The notes: generated by a model from the letters alone, not told the origin. Positions 44,583-53,620 are shown, numbered from the stretch's first letter. The stretch: 64,000 nucleotides of DNA from Candidatus Saccharibacteria bacterium oral taxon 488 (GCA_005697215.1 CP040003.1:434001-498000); one strand, 5' to 3'. Numbers and translations: made by a program.

Positions 44583-44824
44583 AAAAACTAGAAAAGATAG
44601 ATTACTTACAAAAAAACCATTTGTATGAATGGGTAAAAACTCATGCCCAAGTAGAGCGAGAGTTGTCAGATGCTCATGACCTTTTCTGCGAATGCGGACA
44701 CCTAGCAACTGGGGCTCATGAATCTGGCTGCCGCAAACTCAGAAATAAAATCATGAGCGAGACGATAAAACGGCTATCTCATTTACTGCCTAAAGAGAAT
44801 GTGAGGCTAGACGGAGATGGTTAG
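44579..44824 (+). CDS. phage hypothetical protein with Cys/His cluster
   Basis: 81 aa with FCECGHLATGAHESGCRKL, a possible zinc-binding site, inside a helical protein. Overlaps neighbours on both sides (4 and 8 nt). Confidence 0.55.
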   Translation: MKKLEKIDYLQKNHLYEWVKTHAQVERELSDAHDLFCECGHLATGAHESGCRKLRNKIMSETIKRLSHLLPKENVRLDGDG

Positions 44825-45167
44825 AGAGTTAGGCGATGTTTACAGCCATAGAGTTGTGCCAGTCGGTACTAAGATATGGTTTGAATCAGAAAGACAAGGC
44901 TACACGGTTAGAGCGTCTAATACAGCGTTTGCAATTTTGACCAAGCCGTTCAATATCAGCAAAACCGTACTGTACACAATCATCGACTGGGAGCTTGGTA
45001 TACGCGGTCCTAGCAACCTAATTTTTAACATTGGCGCAGAGACCGATGAGCAGTGCCTAGAGCTATTGGATATGCTCACTAGCGGCGAGATTGAAGTTAG
45101 CTCACGACGCTGCGTCGAGCTGAATATTCGAAGAGCAAAAATAAATTATATGAAATTGTGTAGATAA
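44817..45167 (+). CDS. conserved phage protein of unknown function
   Basis: 116 aa. The pattern GTKIWFESERQGYTVRASN, then AILTKPFNISKTVLYTIIDW and NLIFNIGAETDEQCLELL is familiar from many Gram-positive-type phage accessory regions, without known function. Confidence 0.7.
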   Translation: MVRELGDVYSHRVVPVGTKIWFESERQGYTVRASNTAFAILTKPFNISKTVLYTIIDWELGIRGPSNLIFNIGAETDEQCLELLDMLTSGEIEVSSRRCVELNIRRAKINYMKLCR

Positions 45168-45177
45168 GGAACAGATT

Positions 45178-45594
45178 ATGGCCAAACCACATTTTAGCTC
45201 ACTAAGAATGGATTGGCGAACACCAAAAGCAGTCTATCAGGTACTTGATTCAGAGTTTCAGTTTGATCATGACCCTTGCCCCGCTAATTGGGACGGCAAG
45301 GTCGATGGGCTGACAAGCGATTGGGGGGGTACAAACTACGTCAATCCACCATACGGCAGAGAGCTACCAAAATGGATTGAGAAAGGCTATCGGGAGTGGC
45401 GGAAAGGCAAAACAGTTGTATTTCTGATACCAAGCCGAACCGACACGCGCTGGTGGCACGATTATTGCATGAAAGCGACCGAAATCCGCTACATAAAAGG
45501 CAGGCTGAAGTTCGACGACCAGCCAAACCCAGCACCATTTCCGAGTGCGATAGTGATTTTTAGAGCTAATAGAGAAACAGTAAATGTCAACTAA
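45178..45594 (+). CDS. phage DNA N-6-adenine methyltransferase (Phage_dam type)
   Basis: 138 aa. DWRTPKAVYQVLDSEFQFDHDPCP is the N-terminal family signature and NYVNPPYG the catalytic motif. These phage enzymes methylate adenine and probably protect phage DNA from restriction. Normal length. Confidence 0.88.
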   Translation: MAKPHFSSLRMDWRTPKAVYQVLDSEFQFDHDPCPANWDGKVDGLTSDWGGTNYVNPPYGRELPKWIEKGYREWRKGKTVVFLIPSRTDTRWWHDYCMKATEIRYIKGRLKFDDQPNPAPFPSAIVIFRANRETVNVN

Positions 45595-45631
45595 ACCACT
45601 AATTTTGTAGACATAGATAAAGGAGATGTTA

Positions 45632-45973
45632 ATGAAAATCATAGCAGAAAATCCAGCTGAAGAAGCCCTGTTGTGGCGCATTAAAGCCCTGAGCAACGAG
45701 TTAGTTAATCAAGATAATCGATGTACTAGCATGCCAGTCTGGACGATCCTAGATAATAACAAAGCCAGCAAAGACTACGGCGCAGTCATGTACTTTACTG
45801 GCAAAGCCGCCGAGCAGCACATCAACGAGAACGACCATCATTACGAGAATCCAACGACATGCATTCGTAGCGCTCACGACAACCGAGAGCTGAAAGATGT
45901 TATTCACCTACTCATTCTAGCTGGCGGCAATGAAATACCAAGTAACCATTATGGGGTTTTGAGAGATGCGTGA
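45632..45973 (+). CDS. phage hypothetical protein
   Basis: 113 aa; ATG fixed by AAGGAG. Contains YGAVMYFTGKAAEQHINENDHHY, no recognised domain. Overlaps the YopX gene by 8 nt. Confidence 0.6.
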   Translation: MKIIAENPAEEALLWRIKALSNELVNQDNRCTSMPVWTILDNNKASKDYGAVMYFTGKAAEQHINENDHHYENPTTCIRSAHDNRELKDVIHLLILAGGNEIPSNHYGVLRDA

Positions 45974-46424
45974 TATTAAATTTAGAATCTGGGATAAACG
46001 ATGCCGCTTATATCTGACATTAGCTGGTGCAGACTGGGGCGGCGTGGAAGATAGAGGTACTTTCTGTAATTTCAAATATGTACACTTGTTCCCGCCAGAA
46101 GGCGTTCCAATGCGCAATCCATCGCCACACTACGGAGGATGTCTAAGCTTCAAACTTACAGACAGTGTAGATAACAATCGTTTAGTTTTTGAACAATATA
46201 CAGGATGTAAAGACAAAAACGGCACAGAGATTTATGAGGGCGACGTCGTAAAAGTTGAGGGAGATGGCGAGATCTACCGAGTGAAGTGGATTCGCAGTGG
46301 ATTTGGTCTTGAGCCACGATACAATTCGCCACGTTACCCAGTACTAGGCAATGTTGAATTACGTAGAAAAATTGAAGTCATTGGCAATATTCACGAAAAT
46401 CCTGAATTATTGGAGGAGAAATGA
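45966..46424 (+). CDS. YopX family protein
   Basis: 152 aa. The C-terminal QYTGCKDKNGTEIYEGDVVKV is the YopX signature, and the N-terminus MRDIKFRIWDK is typical. Common in phage accessory regions; function unknown. Overlaps the next gene by 4 nt. Confidence 0.88.
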   Translation: MRDIKFRIWDKRCRLYLTLAGADWGGVEDRGTFCNFKYVHLFPPEGVPMRNPSPHYGGCLSFKLTDSVDNNRLVFEQYTGCKDKNGTEIYEGDVVKVEGDGEIYRVKWIRSGFGLEPRYNSPRYPVLGNVELRRKIEVIGNIHENPELLEEK

Positions 46425-46918
46425 AAACTGCCCCAACAACCATACTTGACGCTTGTTGCGGCGGCCGCATGTTTTACTTTGAAAAAGACCACCCAAACAT
46501 TCTGTATATTGACCGACGCCGTGAAACTGTCGAGATGAAAGACAGAGACAAGATTAGGACATTAGAAATCAACCCAGACCTAGTCATAGACTTTACAGAT
46601 ATGAGGTTTCCTGATGAGTGCTTTAACTTTGTCGTCTTCGATCCACCTCACCTCATCAACTGCGGCAAGAATAGCTGGCTGGCTAAAAAGTATGGCAAGC
46701 TTGATAAAGATACTTGGCGTGAAACACTGAGCAAAGGCTTGAGCGAGTGTCTACGCGTTGTAAAGCCTGGTTGTGTCGTCGCTATGAAGTGGAGCGAGCG
46801 CGATATTAAAACAACTGAATTACTAAAAATATTACCTCAAAAACCAGCTTTCGGCGATAAATCTGGAATGACGCGATGGCTGTTTTTTGTGAAAGGAGTA
46901 GATGATGAAAATATCTAG
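46421..46918 (+). CDS. class I SAM-dependent DNA methyltransferase-like protein
   Basis: 165 aa. The AdoMet site is TILDACCGGRMFYFEKDHPNI and the catalytic motif is VFDPPHL (DPPH), which places it near amino-methyltransferases acting on DNA. It is compact, lacking a clear target-recognition domain. With the Dam-type enzyme nearby, the phage encodes two putative DNA methylases. Confidence 0.8.
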   Translation: MKTAPTTILDACCGGRMFYFEKDHPNILYIDRRRETVEMKDRDKIRTLEINPDLVIDFTDMRFPDECFNFVVFDPPHLINCGKNSWLAKKYGKLDKDTWRETLSKGLSECLRVVKPGCVVAMKWSERDIKTTELLKILPQKPAFGDKSGMTRWLFFVKGVDDENI

Positions 46919-47156
46919 CTTTATACGCCAGAAAAAAATCGAGTGGCTGAGGTGGCGGATCAAACGAAATAGAGTTTGGCTTAATTATGCGATGAATACT
47001 TATAATCGTATCGCTATAGAGGGTCGCTGGGACTACAGTACCCTACAACTTCTTGAGTGGAGAATAAATCGTTATGATAATAAGATTTTGTTATATAAAG
47101 CAAAAATCGTCTACCTAACGGAAGAAGAAATGAGCAAAAGAAATGACGAAGAGTAA
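46905..47156 (+). CDS. phage hypothetical protein, basic and helical
   Basis: 83 aa, rich in Arg/Lys/Trp (IEWLRWRIKRNRVWLNYAM), probably one long helix. AGGAG lies 7 nt before this ATG. Overlaps both neighbours. Confidence 0.55.
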   Translation: MKISSFIRQKKIEWLRWRIKRNRVWLNYAMNTYNRIAIEGRWDYSTLQLLEWRINRYDNKILLYKAKIVYLTEEEMSKRNDEE

Positions 47157-47673
47157 ATCAAGATCATCTATCCAGTGCGACAAATGCCATAAGTGGATAG
47201 GATACGACAAGCATTCTGGCTATAAGCATTTCTGCACTAAGCATGCGAGAGACATTTGTGAGCTTGAAGAAGCGCGCAGGCACGCTATAAGCCTTATCCG
47301 AGACGATAGCATGCGAAACTACGAAATGACGCGCCTCATTAGAGATATGTCTTTTGTGGATGTGAGATATGACCCAGAATCTAGTAAATCATTAAGAAAG
47401 GGCATTGAAGTGAAGAAAACCATAACAGACCTCCCTACTCCAGAAGAGGCCACCCGAATCTTTGCAACTTTAGATTTAGCGAGCAAACTAGATAACACTG
47501 CTATTGCCAAGCTAAGCAGTTCCAAAGGCAAAAACTCCACGCCAAAAATTGGCGAACTGTGCGGGATGGATTTACTACTTGATCTGTCTAATGCACCAGA
47601 TGAGGCAAAATATGAGCTGTATTTTAAGGCGCGTACCATACTTGAAGAGGTTATGGCTAAACTTGCCAAATAA
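47143..47673 (+). CDS. phage hypothetical protein with N-terminal zinc-ribbon-like motif
   Basis: 176 aa. IQCDKCHKWIGYDKHSGYKH followed by FCTKH suggests a small zinc-binding domain (residues 10-34); the rest is helical. Last gene of the plus-strand accessory run. Confidence 0.6.
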   Translation: MTKSKSRSSIQCDKCHKWIGYDKHSGYKHFCTKHARDICELEEARRHAISLIRDDSMRNYEMTRLIRDMSFVDVRYDPESSKSLRKGIEVKKTITDLPTPEEATRIFATLDLASKLDNTAIAKLSSSKGKNSTPKIGELCGMDLLLDLSNAPDEAKYELYFKARTILEEVMAKLAK

Positions 47674-47686
47674 ATTAGCGACAAAA

Positions 47687-47713
47687 ATAACCCTTCTGAA
47701 TCAGAAGGGTTAT
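47687..47713. terminator. terminator between accessory run and DUF3800 gene
   Basis: ATAACCCTTCT, 5-nt loop, AGAAGGGTTAT. The T run is on the minus strand, so it mainly ends the DUF3800 transcript; it may also stop plus-strand transcription. Confidence 0.75.
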
Positions 47714-47827
47714 CCCAACCAGGCGACGTATTTACAATACGCTTAATCAATTTGATCGCTTATGGCTGTGCAACAGTACTTACGTCTGTAACACTATACT
47801 ACCATGCTAAGCACAATGGCGCAAGCA

Positions 47828-48544
47828 TTATGGCAATAAAATATCATTATGATATGGGATGTTGGTGTAGAGCTTCGGACGGTTGAAATTCCTGCCGTAC
47901 CATAGGCGATTGGCTAGAATATCGCTTGCCTGAACCAGATAGTCTAGGGATGAATCGCAAAACTTTATGCTAATTTTGAAGTCGGCAAAGAGTATCGGAG
48001 GGTAAAACATACCGTAATCAAAATTACGAATTCCATGTATTAGCTCCTCTCGAATACTATCTGAGAGTTTATAGTATCCGTTGGTTGATGTGTGTTGCTG
48101 GTCAATGTAGACTCGCAGAGAAACTGGCTTGTCTGCATCAATCTTGCCAGACACAATTAGCTTCTCTAGCTTGGACTTTATCATTCTCTTTAGGGCGTAG
48201 TCTTTGTAGCGATGAATCGATAGCTTGTTTGCCATAATAGATTCATTGACGTCAGACAGCTTTACCGTAGCACTAAGACTATTGAATGACTTGACGCAAT
48301 TATACAGACTTCTCTTGTATTTAATCTCTAAGCCAGCCGCTTTTAACTCCGACCCCATCGACATGCCGAGACTGGATTTTATCTCTCGGGACATTGTTTT
48401 GAACTGCTCTCTTGCTGCAATACGCTCATGATTATCCAAGAACAGATATCCAGCGTATATAAAATAATCATGCCCAGAATTAAGAGAGAAAACACCAGAA
48501 TCATCTAGGTATATCGATATTTCTTGATACTCTTTATCACTCAT
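47828..48544 (-). CDS. DUF3800 domain protein, reversed relative to phage genes
   Basis: 238 aa. IYLDDSGVFS (N-terminal Asp pair), VYIDQQH and QASDILANRLWY are the DUF3800 motifs, which have an RNase H-like arrangement of acidic residues, hence a possible nuclease. The ATG at 48544 is 10 nt after TATAAT. With its own promoter and terminator on the opposite strand, it has the layout of a moron, a gene expressed from the prophage itself. Confidence 0.82.
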   Translation of the reverse strand: MSDKEYQEISIYLDDSGVFSLNSGHDYFIYAGYLFLDNHERIAAREQFKTMSREIKSSLGMSMGSELKAAGLEIKYKRSLYNCVKSFNSLSATVKLSDVNESIMANKLSIHRYKDYALKRMIKSKLEKLIVSGKIDADKPVSLRVYIDQQHTSTNGYYKLSDSIREELIHGIRNFDYGMFYPPILFADFKISIKFCDSSLDYLVQASDILANRLWYGRNFNRPKLYTNIPYHNDILLP

Positions 48545-48554
48545 ATTAGTAATA

Positions 48555-48608
48555 ATTATAACATTTTTCGTAAAAATGTTTGAGAATCCAAAAAGCTCAT
48601 GATATGGT
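48555..48608. promoter_or_regulatory. divergent promoters with palindromic operator
   Basis: Minus: TATAAT at 48555-48560 for the DUF3800 gene. Plus: TTGAGA (48580-48585), 17 nt, TATGGT (48603-48608) towards the portal gene. Between them lies a perfect 8-bp palindrome ACATTTTT-CGT-AAAAATGT (48561-48579), placed where a repressor could block the DUF3800 promoter and touch the other. Confidence 0.55.
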
Positions 48609-48619
48609 GAATATGTAAT

Positions 48620-48668
48620 AGCCACGAGCGGTAATGCCGCAGTAGGCTCGCAGAGAAATCTGGGGGCT
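48620..48668 (+). ncRNA. structured leader RNA before the portal gene
   Basis: A small three-way junction can form. The closing stem is AGCC (48620-48623)/GGCT (48665-48668). Helix CGAGC (48625-48629)/GCTCG (48646-48650) and helix CAGA-GAAA-TCTG (48651-48662) with a GNRA tetraloop lie inside. It is followed by a T-rich run and then the portal start. Not a known class to me. Confidence 0.4.
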
Positions 48669-48689
48669 TTTTATTTTGGAAAAGAAATT

Positions 48690-50567
48690 ATGAAAGCAAG
48701 CGACTTAGGTAAAGACTATCAAGAATCAAGGACAAATATGATCCACACGCACGAGACATGGCGTGTCTTACTCGATATTGCCTATGCCAAGCTGTCTACT
48801 GAAAAAGGTTTTAAGTCTCGTGTTCGCGAAGGTAGCTTGAGTTCTCTGATATTAGAACGATCCTCTCGCGTGGTAGCACAGTTACCGACTGGGCGTATCC
48901 GTTCGCTAAGCAGGCGCGACCAAGGTAAGGCAATGCTGATGGATTTAGTATGGACTAAATATGTTATTCCTAACGCTAAAAGCCAGTGGTCATTCATGAC
49001 GAAGCTCCGTATGTGGGATTACTACTCCCTTATCTACGGTGCTATGCCAGTTCAGTACGATTACCGAGTTGACGAGGATTATGTCGGTCCTGATTTTAGA
49101 GTGATAAATCCGACGGAATGCTTTCCGCAGGTTGGCAATACTAGTTTGAATGATTGCGACGCTGTCTATATCGTTACCTACCATAGCAAACGCTATCTGC
49201 AAAGCCGCATGAAGTTTAAGGACTGGAATAGAGCCTCTATCCAGACTATCCTCAATAAAGCAACCGAGAAGCATCAGCCATCAGACGCTAAGGAAACGAC
49301 TACTAACCTGCAACAGGAGCGCGGCGAAGCAACTACCCTACATCAGGGACATATCGCCCTAGTTACTCGCTATGAACGCGGCAAGAATGGGCGCTGGATT
49401 ACGTTCGCACCAGACTTTGAAAATGCCATCGTTCGAAACATTAAGAATCCGCACGAATCTGGGCGTATACCTGTTGTATTTAAGTACGCTATACCATTGA
49501 TTGACTCGCTGTGGGGTATGGGCGATGTTGAGCGTGGCGCTTCATTACAGCGAGCAATCGACACGACCGTAAACCTAAATCTCGACTTCTCCAAGTTCAA
49601 GATATTCCCACCAATGTGGTATAAAGGTGATGCTGTTGATCCGTCTCTAATGCGTTATGAGCCAGGTGGCAAAATCCGTACTGCTAATGGACAATCTGAC
49701 TTTGGCTTCGTCAATCCAGGCGCTAGCCCATCGAATGAGTTCCAAGCAACCTATCAGTTCCTGAAGGGTGCGTTGCTCAATCAAAACGGTACGACTGACA
49801 CCACGATATCCGCAAGCGACGGTCTGCCGGGCTTTGGTCGAACACCAGAAGCCTTGAGTAAACTTGAAAAGCGCGAAAACGCCCGCGATCAGTGGGATAG
49901 AAATATGTTTGAGGAAGCTTATGAAGAGCTAGTCGATGGCATGATAAACCTAATTGGCACCAAACAATCTGTTCCGATAAAGTTTCATGTCTTTGACGAC
50001 GAGATCCTGGATATCATCAAATCTGGACACAAGGATCTGCTAGACATCTTCGATTCAGCCAAGAGTTACCGAATAGGTACCGACCCAGAGACTGGCGAAA
50101 ACGGTATGGTTGAGTACATCAACGCTCACGGTACAGCCGAAATGAAGATTGACCATACCAAGCTGTCCGGTAAGTGGATGTATCGAATAGATGCTGGCAC
50201 GACCGCTGCTAACGATCAGAAAGATGAGTATGAGCGCGTCTATAATCTCGTTGAGTTGCTGTCATCTCAGGCTGGTGCATGGCTAATGGACGGCGCGCAA
50301 GAAGATGGACGTAAGGTCAACAGGACAGAGCTACTTGACCAGCTTATCGCAGCTAGTGGCATCAAAAACAAAGATAAAATCTTTGACCCGTACACTCAGG
50401 AAAACGACAAGACGAAGCCATTTACCCCAGAGATGCTCAATGATCCTCAAATAGTAAACATGTTACAGCAACAGATTCAAGGTCAGTCCGAGGAGCAGCC
50501 TCAAGCACCGCAGGAAATGCAGCAAACTCAAGAAGTCCAACAACTTCAGCCGATGGAGGCGGCATAA
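48690..50567 (+). CDS. phage portal protein
   Basis: 625 aa; forms the dodecameric ring at the capsid vertex through which DNA is packaged. Typical portal features are a helical N-terminal part, RVINPTECFPQVGNT, the wing/stem region around ASLQRAIDTTVNLNLDFSKF and SASDGLPGFGRTPEALSKLE. The C-terminal about 50 residues are Gln/Pro-rich, a barrel-like tail of some podovirus portals. Identified by pattern and context. Confidence 0.82.
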   Translation: MKASDLGKDYQESRTNMIHTHETWRVLLDIAYAKLSTEKGFKSRVREGSLSSLILERSSRVVAQLPTGRIRSLSRRDQGKAMLMDLVWTKYVIPNAKSQWSFMTKLRMWDYYSLIYGAMPVQYDYRVDEDYVGPDFRVINPTECFPQVGNTSLNDCDAVYIVTYHSKRYLQSRMKFKDWNRASIQTILNKATEKHQPSDAKETTTNLQQERGEATTLHQGHIALVTRYERGKNGRWITFAPDFENAIVRNIKNPHESGRIPVVFKYAIPLIDSLWGMGDVERGASLQRAIDTTVNLNLDFSKFKIFPPMWYKGDAVDPSLMRYEPGGKIRTANGQSDFGFVNPGASPSNEFQATYQFLKGALLNQNGTTDTTISASDGLPGFGRTPEALSKLEKRENARDQWDRNMFEEAYEELVDGMINLIGTKQSVPIKFHVFDDEILDIIKSGHKDLLDIFDSAKSYRIGTDPETGENGMVEYINAHGTAEMKIDHTKLSGKWMYRIDAGTTAANDQKDEYERVYNLVELLSSQAGAWLMDGAQEDGRKVNRTELLDQLIAASGIKNKDKIFDPYTQENDKTKPFTPEMLNDPQIVNMLQQQIQGQSEEQPQAPQEMQQTQEVQQLQPMEAA

Positions 50568-50568
50568 G

Positions 50569-50922
50569 ATGGAAAACATTTTAGACAGCGATATCAATTC
50601 TCTGCCACTTACACCAGTGGCAGAGGAGCTAAGCCTAGAGGCAAAAGTAGCAGAAGCCCGCCAGCGTGCTGAGGTAGCCGACATTGCTTCAATCCCGGGC
50701 TGGCCACGCATCAAGGAGCAGATGAAGCAGGACGCGTTAAATCTGAGGCTCCACAGAGACCTAGAGTTTGGTCCTAATGATTCTGATGAAAAAGTTGGTA
50801 AAGAGGTGCGGTCTAGGCTGTTAATGGCGCAGTGGATCGAGAAGTATATCGAGAGAATCGAGGGTGCGGTATTAGCTGTCGAAGTAATGACCAAGGAGGC
50901 TGAAGATGAACAGCAATCCTAA
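50569..50922 (+). CDS. phage hypothetical protein between portal and scaffold
   Basis: 117 aa, acidic and helical (ELSLEAKVAEARQRAEVADI; MAQWIEKYIERIEGAVLAVE). Starts 1 nt after the portal stop; likely a virion-assembly helper. Confidence 0.6.
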   Translation: MENILDSDINSLPLTPVAEELSLEAKVAEARQRAEVADIASIPGWPRIKEQMKQDALNLRLHRDLEFGPNDSDEKVGKEVRSRLLMAQWIEKYIERIEGAVLAVEVMTKEAEDEQQS

Positions 50923-51157
50923 CCCATATGAGACGTCAAATACGGAGTCAGAGCTAGTCGAAAAACCACATTATGCCGAACTGGATATGAGTAGCATCGC
51001 GCCGCAACACAAACCAGACAGTGAATGGCGACAAAACGGCACAAGCCTAAGGTGCATAAGTTGCCAGAATGAACACGGTATATTTTTGCCGCCGGGGACT
51101 TTCTACACTGGCAAAACTGACGAGAAAGGACTGCCTATCGTTGAGAAGAGGTTCTGA
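50906..51157 (+). CDS. phage hypothetical protein with CxxC
   Basis: 83 aa; disordered N-terminus, then SLRCISCQNEHGIFLPPGTFY, possibly a small metal-binding or beta module. Overlaps the previous gene by 17 nt. Confidence 0.55.
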   Translation: MNSNPNPYETSNTESELVEKPHYAELDMSSIAPQHKPDSEWRQNGTSLRCISCQNEHGIFLPPGTFYTGKTDEKGLPIVEKRF

Positions 51158-51167
51158 GGTGGGTTGC

Positions 51168-51206
51168 GTTTCCGGCTGGTCTTTTACCACCCTACTAGCC
51201 GGAAAC
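51168..51206 (+). other. 10-bp hairpin upstream of scaffold gene
   Basis: GTTTCCGGCT (51168-51177) and AGCCGGAAAC (51197-51206), no T run. Possible mRNA processing site or expression barrier before the highly expressed scaffold-capsid genes. Confidence 0.55.
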
Positions 51207-51269
51207 GGAGCGTATCTCCCGCCGCGGACTGCGTAAGTGTCTTGGCTAAATTAAACGAAAGGATGTAGC

Positions 51270-52151
51270 ATGTCTACTTCTAGCGATACCGGACTATCGG
51301 CCGAACAGGTCGAGGCGGTAGAAAATATGGCGCTAACAGACGGCGGAGAAGTAACCGCCACACCAGAGACGCCGGCTGGTGAGAATCAAACTACGAACGA
51401 AACAACAGCGACTGGTGCGGAGGGTGCTGATGGCGACGGTCAACAGCAGTCCAATGGTGATTCCAAAGCTGAAGCAGAAGTCGGTACAGACACACAAAAC
51501 GGGCGTCCAGACAAGCAATCGCGCCTCAATCAGCGTTTCGCTGCATTGACCAGCCAATTGCACGAGAAGGACGAGTATATCGAGTCTCTTAAGCAGGAAA
51601 TGGCACGAAAAAACCAGCAAGACCAGCTTAAGCCCCCTACTCCTGATGAAGATGGTAATTACAGCGCCAGCGACATCATGGACTATAACCAAAAACAAGC
51701 CCAGCAAGCTGCCAATACTGCAGTAGAGGCAATGCAGGAACGCTTGGACGGTGAACAGGTGGCATCGCGCTTTGACCGCGAAGAGGCAGAAATACTAAAA
51801 GCATATCCTATGCTTGACCCAAACAATGCTTCGTTAGACCCAACGGATCCGAACTGCTACAACGAAACCTTAGCTAAGGCGGTTGACAGCTATGTCCGAG
51901 GACGTATTGAGCCGCACATTTTAGCAAGGAACGTCGGAGCTCTTAAGAAGCTATCGATTCGGAAGCTAGCCGATGAGTACTTAGAGCCTATCATGTCTGT
52001 AGCGCAAGCCGAGCGCGAGCGTGCCCAGCAAAGCCTACAGAACCTGAACGGACAAAGCTCTGGCATGTTTTCGTCGGCAGCAGGCTCAGGTGGCGGCGGA
52101 GATTCCTTAGAGGAACTAGAGGCAAGGATCGGAAACATTAGTTTATCGTAA
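51270..52151 (+). CDS. capsid scaffold protein
   Basis: 293 aa. A long acidic, Thr/Glu/Gly-rich disordered N-terminus (1-75) is followed by coiled coil (LTSQLHEKDEYIESLKQEMA) and helical C-terminal segments ending in a Gly/Ser stretch and SLEELEARIG. Composition and position directly before the capsid gene match phage scaffolds. Confidence 0.78.
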   Translation: MSTSSDTGLSAEQVEAVENMALTDGGEVTATPETPAGENQTTNETTATGAEGADGDGQQQSNGDSKAEAEVGTDTQNGRPDKQSRLNQRFAALTSQLHEKDEYIESLKQEMARKNQQDQLKPPTPDEDGNYSASDIMDYNQKQAQQAANTAVEAMQERLDGEQVASRFDREEAEILKAYPMLDPNNASLDPTDPNCYNETLAKAVDSYVRGRIEPHILARNVGALKKLSIRKLADEYLEPIMSVAQAERERAQQSLQNLNGQSSGMFSSAAGSGGGGDSLEELEARIGNISLS

Positions 52152-52191
52152 TCCATTTGGGTGGTAGTGGTTACAGAAAGGGCTGTTTAAC

Positions 52192-53109
52192 ATGGCTGAC
52201 ACTACTACTGCGCAGCTTCAGCACGATCTGCAAACCTATTTTGCGAAGAAAGTCCTTCGCGGAGCGGAGTTTCAGACTGTGCTTGACCAGTTCGGTCACA
52301 AAGAAACATTGCCAGAGGCATCAAGCAAGACGATCCAGTTTACCCGTTACTCGGACTTGGATATCGTTACTAACCCTCTGACGGAAGGGCAAGCCCCAGC
52401 CGGCAGCCAGCTGACAACTTCTGCTATCAATGCGGTTGTTGACCAGTATGGCGACTTTGTGACGCTTACTGACCTCGCAAAATTAACACCAAAACACTCA
52501 TCTGTTCAAAACGCTCTGAAGAAGCTCAGCGAGCAGTCATCGAAGAGCTATGACCGTGCTATCAACAAGGTCATTATCGCCGGTACTGCTGTACGCTACG
52601 CCAATTCAAAGACCGCACGCAACTTGCTGGCTGACGCAGACAAGCTGACCTGGGCAGATGTTCGCAAAGAGGTTTCCCGCTTGCGCACCGCAGGCGCACC
52701 AACCTTTAAGGACGGTAACTATGTCCTAGTTGTCGATCCAGCCGTCGAGCAAGACTTGATGGATGACGAGGCGTTCCGCCAGACGGTTTACCGCCAAGCA
52801 TCGAAGGAGAAATCCAACGAGCTATACAAGGGCGAATTAGTCTCGTTTGCTGGTGTAACGGTTGTTCGAAGTAATAACCTAATCACCGACAAGGGCGCAT
52901 CAAATGCGAAGGTTCACATTAGCTTGCTCTTCGGCGAAGACGCCTACGGCAACACCGACCTGCAGCATCTGAAGGTGTACAAGGAAGGCCCAGGCGGCGT
53001 GTCCGACCCACTTCATCAGAAGATGACGCTTGGTTGGAAGTTTGCCGCCAAGGCTGCCATTCTAAACAACAACTTTATGTGTCGTTTGGAATCCGGCTCG
53101 CTATACTAA
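52192..53109 (+). CDS. major capsid protein, N4-gp56 family
   Basis: 305-aa HK97-fold capsid subunit. Family features include an N-terminal helix (LQHDLQTYFAKKVL), KTIQFTRYSDLDIVTNPLTEGQAP, VVDQYGDFVTLTDLAKLT and the C-terminal LGWKFAAKAAILNNNFM. Length agrees with the family. Confidence 0.92.
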   Translation: MADTTTAQLQHDLQTYFAKKVLRGAEFQTVLDQFGHKETLPEASSKTIQFTRYSDLDIVTNPLTEGQAPAGSQLTTSAINAVVDQYGDFVTLTDLAKLTPKHSSVQNALKKLSEQSSKSYDRAINKVIIAGTAVRYANSKTARNLLADADKLTWADVRKEVSRLRTAGAPTFKDGNYVLVVDPAVEQDLMDDEAFRQTVYRQASKEKSNELYKGELVSFAGVTVVRSNNLITDKGASNAKVHISLLFGEDAYGNTDLQHLKVYKEGPGGVSDPLHQKMTLGWKFAAKAAILNNNFMCRLESGSLY

Positions 53110-53116
53110 ATTAACC

Positions 53117-53145
53117 GGGCGGTAGCTCTATACGGGCCACCGCCC
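53117..53145 (+). other. hairpin after the capsid gene
   Basis: GGGCGGT (53117-53123) and ACCGCCC (53139-53145), 8 nt after the capsid stop, without a T run. It may stabilise the capsid mRNA 3' end or act as partial terminator. Confidence 0.5.
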
Positions 53146-53164
53146 ACACCATGGAAGGATAATC

Positions 53165-53620
53165 ATGGAAGGTAACGCACCAAATACTCTAGGTCCCACT
53201 ATGACCAACGTGCCGACTCCCCAGCCCCGCACGCCGCAGGCTGAATATGCCGCGCAAGCAGCACCGGACACAACACCGGCCGTCTCGCCAGCGCCAGTAC
53301 CAACGCCAGAGACGCAACCAGCAGTGGAGCCGACATCAGTACCGCTAAGCGACCCGCGGGAGTTTTCGCATGACCCAGTAGAATCAGAACCAAAAGACGC
53401 ACAATACGAGCCAGACACAAAACCAGTGTATGTCCACGTCAAGCTGCGACGTACGGTGATGATTAACGGCAAGGGCTATCCAGCAGGCAAAGACCTGACG
53501 GTACCAAAAGAAATTGCCGACGAGCTGTACCGCATTGAAGAGACTAACCTGGAGTACGAAGCAGATCTGCTCCGTGCAAACAACCAGGTCTCTACCCCAG
53601 CGGCCGAGCTGAAGGTTTAA
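53165..53620 (+). CDS. phage hypothetical protein, Pro/Thr-rich N-terminus
   Basis: 151 aa. The first 75 residues are Pro/Ala/Thr/Glu-rich and disordered. The C-terminal part (VYVHVKLRRTVMINGKGYPA; LTVPKEIADELYRIEE) resembles small head-completion or capsid-accessory domains found after capsid genes. Function not established. Confidence 0.6.
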   Translation: MEGNAPNTLGPTMTNVPTPQPRTPQAEYAAQAAPDTTPAVSPAPVPTPETQPAVEPTSVPLSDPREFSHDPVESEPKDAQYEPDTKPVYVHVKLRRTVMINGKGYPAGKDLTVPKEIADELYRIEETNLEYEADLLRANNQVSTPAAELKV

